Assembly: GCF_030272615.1 (NCBI RefSeq)
Contig: NC_081415.1
Span: forward strand, 233,894,803 to 233,958,802
DNA from: Cryptomeria japonica
Taxonomy: Eukaryota > Streptophyta > Pinopsida > Cupressales > Cupressaceae
Direction of reading: 5' to 3'
DNA: 64,000 nucleotides
Shown: in pieces, positions 21,782 through 33,359 of the stretch
Layout of the letters: each line of letters begins with the position of its first letter
Position numbering within the stretch: position 1 is the first letter of the stretch
Notes under the pieces: model-generated
The model's database searches: none
The model's input: the letters and a program-made list of their open reading frames with translations, nothing else
Told to the model about the DNA's origin: nothing
Position numbers and translations under genes: made by a program

Positions 21782-23223
21782 TGTTACACATATGTGTGTC
21801 CTTGTTGTCATTGATGTCAAACCTCCATGGTCTAGATGTTGGTGTTGTTGGACCGTATATATATTTTGATGCTAGTATGCATATATTGTTGTGTTAGAGT
21901 TATGAGTTGGAAGAAATGTATGGTGGAAGTATTTGATTTAGTATGGTTTGTGTTCCTAATGACTAGATGCATCTGGGTGCTGGTCTAGATGCCTATCTAA
22001 TTGTTATTATGCTACAAAGTTGTTTGCAAATTAATGATGTGTTGTCTGAATGATCTTGGATGATGATATAAGGTATTTCTAGAAGTTTAATGTTTTTTAT
22101 GATGATATAAGTTATCTTTATTGGCTCCTCTGATGAATTTTATCATGGTTTGGAATATGAGTTTGTACCAAATAAGATTCAGATGATTATGCTGTCTATT
22201 GTAGAATAGTTTTGGTAGCTTGTTCTCAAATTACCAGTTGTTTGGATAGTTGTTCATGAACAACATTCTTGTTCTGATATTGTTTTCAAGAGTGTGTGGA
22301 GGAATGCATTGCCTTTGACGACTTGATATTGTTGTAGATCAACTGTTACTATTCCTAAGGTGTCGTGGTTATTTTGTAGTGGATCTCTTATTCTATTTTA
22401 GGTCCAAATCAAGATATTTTTTGGGTTTGAGCAAATTAGTTTGTATAGACTTATGCGCTTTGTTCCAAATGAATGCGTGTAAAGGTTTTTGGTGATGATT
22501 GAAAGGTGTGTCGACTTGGTGTGAACCCTCACACATTTTCTTTACCTTCCAGATGATATATTTTGGGTCGATATTATGAGCACGTTACACTTATCAATTG
22601 GAAAACCTAGCAAAGATTATTGTTGACTGGATTGATATATATTATGGATAGATCAATCGGGTTTTGGATGAGGTGTGTGCAATGATGTTAGTGTGCAGAT
22701 GTGAAGTAGTGCAATACAAATATGATGTGAAGTTGAAGTAAATTTCAGGTCTAGAAGTATTGCAGAGCAGATAGAAGAGTATCAATGTTGTGAATTATTA
22801 TTCACATTCTGACATATGCTATTTTGTATATAGTTTAGTCTATTATTCCTATTGTATCTGAACAACTATTTGTATCTTACCCTGAAGAAGTGATCTTCAA
22901 TCGTCCAAGTCCCTAATTTGTATCTTGCCTAAGGTTGTCTGCCTTAGTTTGCAAGTCCAAAGCATTGAGATCTTTGTTTGGTGGCCTTAATCATTGTAAA
23001 CAATTAATATATATTGTGAGTTTGATTGTCACTATGGTTTTTCCTAGTTTGGGTTTTCCATGTAAAAATCTTAGTGTTCTTGTGTGGATGCTTTTGATGG
23101 TTCAATTATTTACTTTCATACATAAGTTTTTCTATGGATGTTATTATTCAAGTACCTTAATGTGATCAAGTTTTTTTATAAGATGATTCATTCCCCCCTC
23201 TCACCTTCCAGTAGTGTTCAACA
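21782..23223 (+). repeat. Lone copia-type 3' LTR
   Basis: The LTR begins TGTTACACATATG after a polypurine tract and ends about 23,223 at GTTCAACA. Features in order are TTGTTGTCATTGATGTCA near the start, GGTTTTTCCTAGTTTGGG and TTTTCCATGTAAAAATC in the U5 region, and TGATTCATTCCCCCCTCTC near the end. These are the signatures of the other copia LTRs here, but the sequence is a separate family. No other part of this element is visible. The right boundary is uncertain by a few bases. Confidence 0.75.
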
Positions 23224-23806
23224 GTGTCAACCCTAGTCTATAGGGAAAAGAACCATTGGATATACATCTGTAGGAGTATGATTTTGATAGTCTATCACTT
23301 TCATTGCTTCATTTACAATATCACTTTAATTTCAACCACTATCATAACAAAAATTTTAATCCATTTCTTGGATGGGAACTCTTCATGTACAATCCTACAA
23401 GAATATGGTGCATATACTATAATATTGAGTAATTGTGATGCATGACAAATGCAAGATATATAATGAAATTTATTTCCATTATCACAAATATGATATACAG
23501 TCATGAACTATGAGGGAAATTGACAAAAATCTAAATCATTGACTTCATATTTGGCCCAATGATTTTTTTGTTAAAATGTATGAATGTAAGATGAATTTGT
23601 ATCTCCTTAGGCTTTGTGGGTTAAAAATGAATATCGATAAGGCCTATAGAAAACACTTGGGTGTAGTATTTCCGGAGTTTCTTTAGTAGTAGGGCAATAG
23701 ATTTACATAGATTTTGGTTAATAGTTCATATTTTTTTTTGTTGGGGTCTTTGTGAACCTACTAAAATTGTCGTTGAGGTTTGAACATTTTGAGGGTTGTT
23801 GTTCTT
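23224..23806. other. No recognisable gene
   Basis: About 580 bp of AT-rich DNA lie between the lone LTR and the insertion site of element C. I see no gene or structured repeat in it. Its continuation to the right of C is at 31,809. Confidence 0.55.
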
Positions 23807-23811
23807 GTATT
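23807..23811 (+). repeat. Target site duplication of element C (left copy)
   Basis: GTATT immediately precedes the 5' LTR and is repeated at 31,804-31,808 directly after the 3' LTR, a perfect 5-bp match. Confidence 0.88.
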
Positions 23812-24955
23812 TGTTACTACTTATCAAGTTGCCATTAGTTTTTATATTCAAAGTCATACTATATATTCTAGTCGGTTAACACTACCAAATCATGCAATCG
23901 GTACACATAGAGAAGTCGATATGCACAGTCTAGTCGGTTACAGAAGAAAGCAGTCACAGAACGCAGTATACACCGAGAAGTTGATCTTATCATTTTTATC
24001 AGATATCAAGACTTCAATTTGATCTATCATATACACCGAGTGAAACGTGTTACTAGATACATTGAACCTGGACATGTATATGAAAATGTGTTACAAGATC
24101 GAGGGACATCTAACCATTATTACATTGGAAATTGCATTAGAAGATTGTGTATGATTTTAAGGACAATCTAACCAATGAAATATTTTGTTTAGTTATTCAT
24201 TCAAGGAATCTTGTTTGTAAGATCGAAGCAATGAATTGGATCACCATTTTAAGAAGATCTATTTATACAACATGAGTGAAGTGTATGTATGTATGTAAGA
24301 AGACTGTTACAGAGACACAGTGGTCATCGAGAAGGTTTTTAGAGAACAGTAGAAGAACAGAGTAAACAGAAGGGTTTACCGAGTTACTATATGGGTTACC
24401 AAGGTATGATATAAGCAAGGTAGTCTATTATGAGCACATAGAATCTGCTATAACATTTCAGATGTAAAGTTGCAGATATTTGTAATGATTTTATTGTAAT
24501 ATTGTGAAATTGAAAGAGAAACCTTTAATAGGGTAAAAGACTCTAATTAAGTCTATAAATTGTAAAGCCTCTAACCAGGTGCAACATTCAGAATAAATGT
24601 TGTAAAATCCTTTAGCAAGGTAGATCTAACAGATCTTGTTACTCCTAATAGGGTAAGCTATCAGAAATAGATAAAATGTAGCTCTAACCGAGCATTCTTT
24701 ATTATTGTAGTAGTGAAGTTGTGGGTGCCATCCCCACCGTAGTTTTTCTCTCTAACCAAGAGTTTCTGCGTAACCAAAATATATGTGTTATGGAGTGAAT
24801 CATGCATGATTGTTATTTATTTGTTTTAACTTTATTTTATATTACTGCACTATTCTGTTTATGCATAACAGTAAGGTTATTATTCAAGAAAAGTTTTGGA
24901 GTACTGATTCACCCCTCCCCTCTCAGTACATTAGCTTTCCATATTGGGCCTTACA
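23812..24955 (+). repeat. 5' LTR of element C
   Basis: This 1,144-bp LTR starts TGTTACTACTTATC and ends GGGCCTTACA. It carries a possible TATA box (CTATTTATAC, about 24,258), the CCATCCCCACCGTAGTTTTT block and GTACTGATTCACCCC near the end. Compared with the 3' LTR it has a 17-bp insertion near 23,901 and a different sequence block at about 23,979-24,029. Confidence 0.92.
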
Positions 24956-24957
24956 AT

Positions 24958-24969
24958 TGGTATTAGAGC
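24958..24969 (+). promoter_or_regulatory. Primer-binding site of element C
   Basis: TGGTATTAGAGC starts two bases after the LTR end and differs by one C-to-T change from the initiator tRNA-Met complement. Confidence 0.87.
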
Positions 24970-25017
24970 TTGAATATTGGAAAAGGGTTTAACTACCTAA
25001 AGAGAAAGATCTTATCA

Positions 25018-26370
25018 ATGGAAGGCTATAAACAATCTCGGAGGATTGTATATCTGCAAGAAGAACTAGATCATGCTAATCAAGTGATTGCAGACATGCA
25101 AAGGAAAATGCAAAAATCTCTGAAAGTAAGAAGAAGATTATCTGATGATTTGCAGGATTCTCAAGAGTTAGTGGAACAAATTGAGACATCATCTGAGAAC
25201 AGTATATCTGAAGAAACTGAAGAAATGATTGGAGTATTGAAAGAAAAGAACAAAGCATTAGCTGATCAACTAAAAGCAATGAAAAGAGAACATGAACATT
25301 TCAGCACACAGATGATTGAAAATCTAGATGCATTGAGGACAACAGAGGATAAAGCAAGAGATCTACAAAGAGAGAAACAACAACTTTAAGTCTTAATATT
25401 TGATAAAAATGATGAGATCATAAGGTTAACTGGGATTCAACAAAATATGACAGATCAACTAGGTTATGCACATCATGAAGCAATTCTGAAGAATGATGAA
25501 AATCAAGCATTAAAACTTGAAGTATCAAGGTTGACCAATGAACTTGAAACAGAGAAGAAATCCAAAGAAATATTGAAGAAAAGTTATGAAGCATCAAAGA
25601 TATTGGATGAGCAACTGAATACAAGAAGACCCAACAAAGATGCAGGACTCAGTTACAAAGGAAAATAATCTACCGAGAAAGGAATTCATACTACTGAGAG
25701 AGGAGAATCATCAAAGCAAGCTGGAAACAGGAATAACATCAAAAGAAAGAAGCCTATTTGCTACTACTGTGGAAATCAAGGTCATACTGCCAACATGTGC
25801 TAGATCAGAAAAGGTAAGCAACCAAATATCACTAAGTCCAATGGTTATTGTTACAATTGCAATAAATATGGTCACACATCTAATCAATGTAGGACAAAGT
25901 CTATTAACAACTATCAGAAGGAAAAATTCAAAGGGGTTTGTAGAAACTACAATAGATATGGACATAGTACTGAGAAGTGCTAGCTTAAGAAAAAGAACCA
26001 CATGTGGTATGCACACCGAGCAAACGCTAGAGGTTACCAAACTCACACAAATCCTTACCAACAATATGCAGCAGTACCATGGGATTACAATACAAGGATA
26101 TGGTGCGAATGTTGTGGAAGATATGGACATATTAGTGCCAACTATTTTATAAGGGTTGGAATGAACAACCGAAGATCATGGAGAAATCCTGGTATGGCAT
26201 GTTTTCATTGTCACAAACTTGGACATTTAGTTGGAGATTGCAGAGATCAACCTAGAGGAGACACTGAAGAAATAAAAGAAAAATTAAAGATGATTTGGAA
26301 AAAGAAGGAAATTGTGTCAAATGAAGAAAGCACCTTACCTACCGAGTTAAATGCAACTATTCTAAATTAA
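25018..26370 (+). pseudogene. ORF1 of element C, coiled coil with five CCHC zinc knuckles
   Basis: A single frame runs from the ATG at 25,018 to the TAA at 26,368, with no frameshift but with in-frame stops at 25,387, 25,666, 25,801 and 25,981. Residues 1-215 are a Glu/Lys/Gln-rich coiled coil. Five knuckles follow: CYYCGNQGHTANMC (25,759), CYNCNKYGHTSNQC (25,849), a third with Cys changed to Tyr (25,939), a fourth with its last Cys changed to Tyr (26,104), and CFHCHKLGHLVGDC (26,200). The C-terminus is acidic and basic (EEIKEKLKMIWKKKE), matching HKKMWVKKE in A and B. Zinc knuckles suggest RNA binding and packaging. No capsid fold is recognisable. Confidence 0.82.
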
Positions 26371-26915
26371 TAAGCAAAGGTATGAAGGGACTGCATTCTC
26401 TGAAGGTTAAAAGCATAACAGTTCCTATTCTATTATGTACTAAATTCAAAATCTGCATAGTTAAGATGCATTAGTAAGTTTGAAATTCTATCAAAAGTAC
26501 TTTACAGGAAACCTGTCAAGTCGGTGAATACAGGAAGCCTGTCAAGTCGGTAAATGAAGGAAATTTGGTTACTCGGTTAAAATGAAAAAAAAGAGTAAAT
26601 CGGTTAAAGGTGAACCGAGTGCATTTAATGTTTTTGACCTAACCCGCACGGAGCCCGATAAGGTATTTTGTGTACTTAAAGGTATTTTCGTGGTCATTTT
26701 CATTCACCAAGTTTTCAAGAGAGCAGAACAAAGCGAATCAAGGTGATCAAACCTCATTCAAAGTGAATCCAAGGTATTTACATAAATCTCATCACACTGT
26801 TAAGCTAGTTTACCGATCTTGTCAAATTGCTATTATCTACTAAGTGTGAAGCGTCTGCCGTTTGTAAACTGTCAAACCCTAAGGATAGTTTGCTAGTTTT
26901 ATCTGAAATTTACAA
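26371..26915 (+). other. Spacer between ORF1 and ORF2 of element C
   Basis: These 545 bp have no open frame. They contain a direct repeat of GAAACCTGTCAAGTCGGT-type sequence (about 26,507-26,555) and several TCGGTTA / ACCGAG elements that recur through the LTR. The position equals the spacers in A and B. Confidence 0.45.
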
Positions 26916-29900
26916 ATGGCACCCAAGATCCAAGATCCCATAGTTGTCAAGAATGTAGAGAAGCCCTCATTGAAATACTCTTTGACTCCTAAAGTTGCCT
27001 CTGAACTAGATGACAAAACTGCCTTTTCACTCATCTCGGATCGAGTCTTGTTAGTCGAAGATGTGAGATTCTTCACCAAATGCCGTGTTGAAGAACTCGG
27101 TCATGTTGAAATTAAGGATACATATGATGAGCTATGTACTGATGGCAAAATGGATAGCAAGTACGAGCATATCAAAATCAAGGGATTAACTGAAGCCCTA
27201 GCCTATCCCCGTGTGTTCAAACCCCAGTGGGTTAAGTTTGTTTTGAGTAGAGTTCATGATGATTTCATGTGGCTAGAGGAGCAACCATTCAAAATCACTA
27301 AGGAAATCATTCATGTGATCACCGGTTATCCTATATGTGATCATGCATGAGCACAAAAGATGATATCACAGAAGGAGTTAATCAGTTTAACTGGAGTAGA
27401 ATCTGATTACCGAGGACTAAAACTAAACAATGTCACTGATGCAGAACTTAAGTTTGCAATTAGAGTAATTGGTTACTGTTTCTTCCAATCAGCAAGGGAA
27501 AACAGTGTACCTTGTGCAGCAGTTGACTTAGCCTATAAAATTTTGAAAAAGGGAATGAAAGTTGATTTATGTGAAGTGTTATTGAAAAACTTGTTTGAGA
27601 ACCTGAACACAATAAGGAAGCCAAAGAAGAACAACTCGGCAAATACACTGAAGTTTGGTTCACTTCTTGTATGCATGTTTTTCTACTTTGAAAAATTCTT
27701 TCCATCAGTCGGTAAAGTAGTTTGGGAACTACACCGACCAATCACCCATCAAATTAATGAATTTATCAAGAAGTTGGGAGATAATTTCAATGATATCATG
27801 GATGACTACTTCAGCAAATTTCAAGAGAAGATGCACAACAGGTACTGGATTCCACCCCAGCTGGTAGAGAAATATAAAGATGATATATGCTTTGAGGTAG
27901 ACACCGATTACTGTTATGTGAATGCTGTGGAACCAAGGACTCAATCTTTGCCACCAATGGGTTATGAGATTGACTATGATATCACATAACAACAAATTGA
28001 TGCATTTCTTACACTGCCAAGGCATGCTATTGAACTGAGACATGTAACTTATGAAGAAGTTAAGGAAAAGTAAAAATGAGCATTGTAGTACCTAAAGCTA
28101 CAAGAGAGGCTACAAAGATGATTAAGGCATTATCTGAGAAATTCGGAGAAGAATCTTCCTCCACACCTATCAAAGGTACTCTTTCCATCATCGAAGAGGA
28201 ATCCGAAGCTCAAGAGGCAGCAATAACATTGAGCACCGAACTGCCTAAGGGTAAAGTATTGAAAAGAAAGAAACATGACATTTCAAAGGCCCTACCGACT
28301 CCTCCAACAAAGAAGCCTAACACAAGAGCATTAGTTGCATCACCGAGTAAGAGACAAAAGAGTGTTATTGTTCCCAAGGTAACCAAGACCTATAAGAAAT
28401 CTACTCGGAGACTCATTTTGGCAAAAGAATCTAGTGATACAGAATCTGAGGATGCCAACAAATTCCAAATTGTCAAAAGCAAGAAGGTAAATATACATAG
28501 TGTCGAAATTTTTTGTGCCAATCTAAAAGAATATGGTGGATTTGGTTCTTTTAGACATGTCAAGTATGAAACAAGAAACAATGATGAGAAGAGACAAATT
28601 GAAGAAGCTGTCATCTGTACACTTCTAAAGTTTCAGCTAGCTCCATTGGAACTAGTCAAGTCACTTCCAAATGAACTTGCATATTGATAATAGGTGGAAA
28701 TATGCAATGGACTCAGAGAAATAAATCAGAGAAAGAAGTCTAGTCCATCTATTTCCTGATATGTCTGTAGCAGAGATTAAAGAACACTTGACAACCTACA
28801 ATTCTAAATTTCTTGTCAAACAGAGAGCCTTAAAATTGATGAATGGGCTATACATTGATGTAGAAAATGAGACAAAAGCAAAATGGCAAGAAATCTTCAA
28901 AATAAAAGATGTCGGTGAACAATCTAAAGTTGAAATTATTGATGTCATTGAACAAGATCCCGATGTCACCGAGCACGGTCTTGACGCTACCGAGCAAGAC
29001 CCGGCTGACACTATTCAAATTGATGAAGATGTCATGGATACAGAGGAATAGGAGTAGGAGATGATAGAAGGCACTACATATGCAAAACTTGTCTCTAGTG
29101 AATCCGTTTTAGTACAAGTTTAGCCTTATCCACTGATCACTCAACCTGTCTCTACCAAAGCTCCTAAAGATACAACACAAGGCACCGAAGGTCACAAGTC
29201 TGCAACAGGAGAAGAGACTACTCAAGACAAGACCTCTCAAGCACCCTCGAGCACTGAAAATGTAGTAGCTGAGACACCCAGTACTAAAACACCAAACGAC
29301 ACCACAACAGCTACAGGAACCGACCAAAGTGTTGCCTCTACCGAGCAACCTACCAAGGGTCAACAAGCCTCTCAAGCTATTATCTTAGTTCAACCAACCA
29401 AAGGTAAAGAGAAGAAGGTGAAAAAGCATAGTTTTAAAGTTGATTTGACTAAACCGATAGTGTTTCCCAATGTGGATATCTCAAAATTAAAGGGGCAAGC
29501 ACTTATTAATTTTGGTGAACTATGCAAAGCAAAGGCCGAACAAGAAAAATAGATGGCCATACAAAAGAAGAATAAAGTACTTCAGAAGGTAAAGACACTA
29601 CTAACAGATATGCTACCTTCAGCTACATTGTCAACTGATGCAGCCATCCACATTCAACTGGATGAACTCCTTAATCAAATAGAAACATCTAGAGTTGATG
29701 CATCTGAGTACTTGAGCAAGCTCAAAGACAAGGAGCTTACTACAAAAATGATTGAAGAGGTACAAAAAGCTCTCGCTATTGGAAAAGTCAAACTTGTCAA
29801 ATTCATTGCTGAGTTGTCCCCTCAACTCAAGCATATTCTTTATTTATTTAAGAAACTTGGCACATTTTCCATATTCATTAAAGATATCAAGAATAAAACT

Positions 29901-30293
29901 GATGCAATTGAGAAAGAGATCACCGATCTCTCAAATAAGTTGACCAGAGCGCCCAATTCAGTTCAGAATTTTTAAACCATGCTTCAACAGCTCATGGCTC
30001 AACAGTTAGAACTAAGAAATGAAGAACATAAGATCATGATGGATATAATGACACTCCAGACATTATTTCTTCCTCATCTTTCATCAGTTCAAGAACAGAT
30101 TAACAGAGCTACATGCCTATCTACTACACAAGAGGGAAGCACTCTTGATGGCTTAATATCACTCTTGGCTGATATTCAAGCACAAAATTCTTTAATGGAA
30201 AGTGTAAAGGATGCACTCTCTGTCACACTCACCGACGCCTGGAAAAAGTATAAATCTATTTTTGATCAGTTACCGCCCTCGGATGGAAATTAA
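26916..30293 (+). pseudogene. ORF2 of element C, unknown retroelement protein, decayed
   Basis: About 3.38 kb of interrupted frame start at the ATG at 26,916 (MAPKIQDPIVV) and end at the TAA at 30,291. The N-terminal part has FTKCRVEELGHVEI and FKPQWVKFVLSRVHDDFMWL, then EIIHVITGYP. The core (27,360-27,989) has KFAIRVIGYCFF, KFGSLLVCMFFYF, SVGKVVWELH, CFEVDTDYCYV and PPMGYEIDYD, each aligning with B. A basic linker (28,076-28,687, shifted frame), acidic repeats with EQDPDVTEHG-type units (28,940-29,050) and a helical C-terminus (29,553-30,293) follow. Stops occur at about 27,348, 27,987, 29,049, 29,121, 29,550 and 29,973, and frame changes near 28,075 and 28,690. The function is unknown. Confidence 0.75.
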
Positions 30294-30653
30294 GTTTTTG
30301 ATGTTTGTCAAAAAGGGGGAGTGATACTATATAGGGGGAGTAATATAATATATTTGGGGAGTAATACAGTTTTGTAATATAGTTTTGATACAATATTTGA
30401 AGTATTGTATACAGGGGAGTATACCGAGCAGAGTATGCAGAATATCCAAGGACAGAAAGCAGTGCACACAAGCACAGAACCGAGCATGCACAAAATCATA
30501 ATTATGTACAGTATAATGATAAGGGGAGTATATCTGAATATACTATTTCATTGACTATTGTATTTATTGTTAAGTATAGTCATTTTGCAAAGTATATAGA
30601 TTTTTGAGTTATGACTTTGAAAGTAGTTTTTGTCAAACATCTCAACTAATGTC

Positions 30654-30664
30654 AAAAGGGGAGA
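30654..30664 (+). promoter_or_regulatory. Polypurine tract of element C
   Basis: AAAAGGGGAGA followed by T and the LTR start TGTTACTAC. The 3' untranslated stretch before it (30,294-30,653) has several GGGGAGT blocks (30,315-30,420), which are likely decayed or duplicate tracts. Confidence 0.85.
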
Positions 30665-30665
30665 T

Positions 30666-31803
30666 TGTTACTACTTATCAAGTTGCCATTAGTTTTTATA
30701 TTCAAAGTCATACTATATATTCTAGTCGGTTAACACTACCGAATCATGCAGTCGGTATGCACAGTCTAGTCGGTTACAGAAGAAAGCAGTCACAAAATGT
30801 AGTATACACCGAGCTGTCTACCGAGTATCTTTTTGAGACTACTGAGCAGTAAAGATGACACACCGAGTTGATATACACCGAGTGAAACGTGTTACCAGAT
30901 ACATTGAACTTGGACATGCATATGAAAATGTGTTACAAGATCAAGGCACATCTAACCATTATTACATTGGAAATTGCACCAGAAGATTGTGTATGATTTT
31001 AAGGACAATGTAACCAATGAAATATTTTGTTTAGTTATTCATTCGAGGTATCTTGTTTGTAAGATCAAAGCAATGAATTGGATCACCATTTTAAGAAGAT
31101 CTATTTATACAGCATGAGTGAAGTGTATGTATGTATATGTATGTAAGAAGACTGTTACAGAGACACAGTGGTCACCAAGAAGGTTTTTAGAGAACAGTCG
31201 AAGAACAGAGTAAATAGAAGGGTTTACCGAGTTACTATATGGGTTACCAAGGTATGCTATAAGCAAGGTAATCTATTATGAGCACATAGAATCTACTATA
31301 ACATTTCAGATGTAAAGTTGCAGATATTTGTAATGATTTTATTGTAATATTGTGAAGTTGAAAGAGAAACCTTTAACAGGGTAAAAGACTCTAATCAAGT
31401 CTATAAATTGTAAAGCCTCTAACCAGGTGCAACATTCAGAATAAATGTTGTAAAATCCTTTAGCAAGGTAGATCTAACAGATCTTGTTACTCCTAATAGG
31501 GCAAGCTATCAGAAATAGCTAAAATGTAGCTCTAACCGAGCATTCTTTATTATTGTAGTAGTGAAGTTGTGGGTGCCATCCCCATCGTAGTTTTTCTCTC
31601 TAACCAAGAGTTTCTGCATAACCAAAATATATGTGTTATGGAGTGAATCATGTATGATTGTTATCTATTTGTTTTAACTTTATTTTATGTTACTGCACTA
31701 TTCTGTTTATGCATAACAGTAAGGTTATTATTCAAGAAAAGTTTTGGAGTACTGATTCACCCCTCCCCTCTTAGTACATTAGCTTTCCATATTGGGCCTA
31801 ATA
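30666..31803 (+). repeat. 3' LTR of element C
   Basis: This 1,138-bp LTR runs from TGTTACTACTTATC to GGGCCTAATA. Outside one replaced block (about 30,811-30,877) it is nearly identical to the 5' LTR. The terminal CA of the 5' copy reads TA here. Confidence 0.92.
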
Positions 31804-31808
31804 GTATT
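31804..31808 (+). repeat. Target site duplication of element C (right copy)
   Basis: GTATT, identical to 23,807-23,811. Confidence 0.88.
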
Positions 31809-31964
31809 TTCCCATGTTGTTTGATAGATGATTGTATAAATAGAATCAAACTTTAGCTACCAGTCTTCTCTTGGATGAGAGCTTTAAAAATTGAAGGAAG
31901 TTATATTAGATCATTTCTGATATTCATTGGCTTCTTGATAAGGTTTTTAGGTGCATAATGTTTG

Positions 31965-33186
31965 TGTTGAATGTTATAATGCACAAGACAATTGAGATGG
32001 GGGGGGGACTGAATCAGTTATATAAATAAATCTTAAAGATATTTCTTAAATTAGATTTGCAACAACTAAACTCCAACACTTAATCCAGAGAAATATCAGA
32101 GCATACCATACGCAATGAAAAACCAAATTTTACGTGGAAAACCCTGTTAGGGGAAAAACCATTGAGAATTCTATTGTCAATATATAAACACTTGTTAGGG
32201 TGATACTTGTTAAGGTGAATTTTACAAAGGCTCAATGCCCGAGAGAAAGAAAGAAAGACATGCTCCTTGCAAAAATGAAGAAGAATAAAAGATAAAGAAT
32301 CCACCAGTGATGCACCTCTACAACCATAAGATTTGTAGATACCTTCAACTCATTGCTTTCAGTAGATAACACATGAAAGTTCACACTACTCAATGCTTTT
32401 CACCAACTCACACAATAGTCATCAAACAATCAAGGAGATAGATCCTCTTTCACACACCTTCATCACATTTCAATTTCTTTCACAACACCTATACTTATGT
32501 TCTCTCTTCACACACACCTCTATTTATTCATCCTCACATATGCAAAGTCTCCCAAGGTCGGATAAGCAAATTAACTAAACACGATTTACATTAGGTCGGC
32601 ACTAAACATTCCCGTGGTGGAAAATAATGTAAAGTGGACCACAACACATATTAAATAAGACCAAAATAAACATCAAAACATGTTATACAATGATCCATAA
32701 TCATCGAAGCAATAATATGGAGTGTAAACACCCGAGGTCGACCAAACCTAGAGTAAACACCATCAAACTTTGAAACCATGCTTTCTAAGCCCAAGAACAC
32801 GTGCCAACTAAACATAATGAAGCTAAGGACATTATCAACTTAACTCCAAAACCGCAACACCAAAAACCATAACACGGAGAAATGCAAAGCATGCATTTCA
32901 TACATAAATACTATCAAATATTGTCAAACATACTAGTAAACATAAATTCCTTAGCACAGCAATCCAAAGCACCAAATCTAGAATATAACATCTCTTAACA
33001 TTTCTTGAAAACATATCTAAACTACATGAATAAATGTACAATATAGAAGATATGTAGAGAAAATCTCTCAGCATAATTGCACAAAGAACTCAACATAACT
33101 TATGCCAACCAGTCACTAATGACAACCAAAGTATGTTTAAATCAATGACAACACATTAAAAGCCCATTTTGATAAACCTTGCAATA
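31965..33186 (-). repeat. 3' LTR of element F
   Basis: This 1,222-bp copy starts on the minus strand with TATTGCAAGG next to the polypurine tract and ends ATTCAACA. It aligns throughout with 33,360-34,557. The sequence CACGTAAAATTTGG together with GGTTTTTCCCC near its end is the U5-type signature of the other LTRs. Confidence 0.87.
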
Positions 33187-33188
33187 AT

Positions 33189-33200
33189 CTCCCCCTTTTT
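33189..33200 (-). promoter_or_regulatory. Polypurine tract of element F
   Basis: Minus strand AAAAAAGGGGGAG, two bases before the LTR start. It matches the tracts of A and B. Confidence 0.83.
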
Positions 33201-33345
33201 TATTAATGGCAACACATCAACGACAACAACAACAACTCTCATACCAAAATTTTCCAAAAACCAAAAACCAATTCATTTCACATTCTCTCCCTTTGCTAGA
33301 CATCTTATCTTCTCATTATCTCTCCCTTTTCCATCAAAGACAAAG

Positions 33346-33357
33346 GCTCTGATACCA
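33346..33357 (-). promoter_or_regulatory. Primer-binding site of element F
   Basis: Minus strand TGGTATCAGAGC, an exact complement of the initiator tRNA-Met 3' end, two bases after the 5' LTR. Apart from L it is the only perfect site in the window. Confidence 0.9.
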
Positions 33358-33359
33358 AT

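Larger units (their letters stand above)
23812..31803 (+). mobile_element. Element C, complete non-autonomous LTR retrotransposon of a second family
   Basis: This 7,992-bp element has both LTRs, a primer-binding site, ORF1 (coiled coil and five zinc knuckles), ORF2 (unknown), a polypurine tract and a perfect 5-bp target duplication. There is no protease, integrase, reverse transcriptase or RNase H. The two LTRs are nearly identical except for one replaced block, so it is younger than A, B and H. ORF1 and ORF2 are homologous to those of A and B at the protein level only, so the lineage spans at least two LTR families. Both ORFs carry stops, so mobility would need proteins supplied by other copies. 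Confidence 0.92.
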
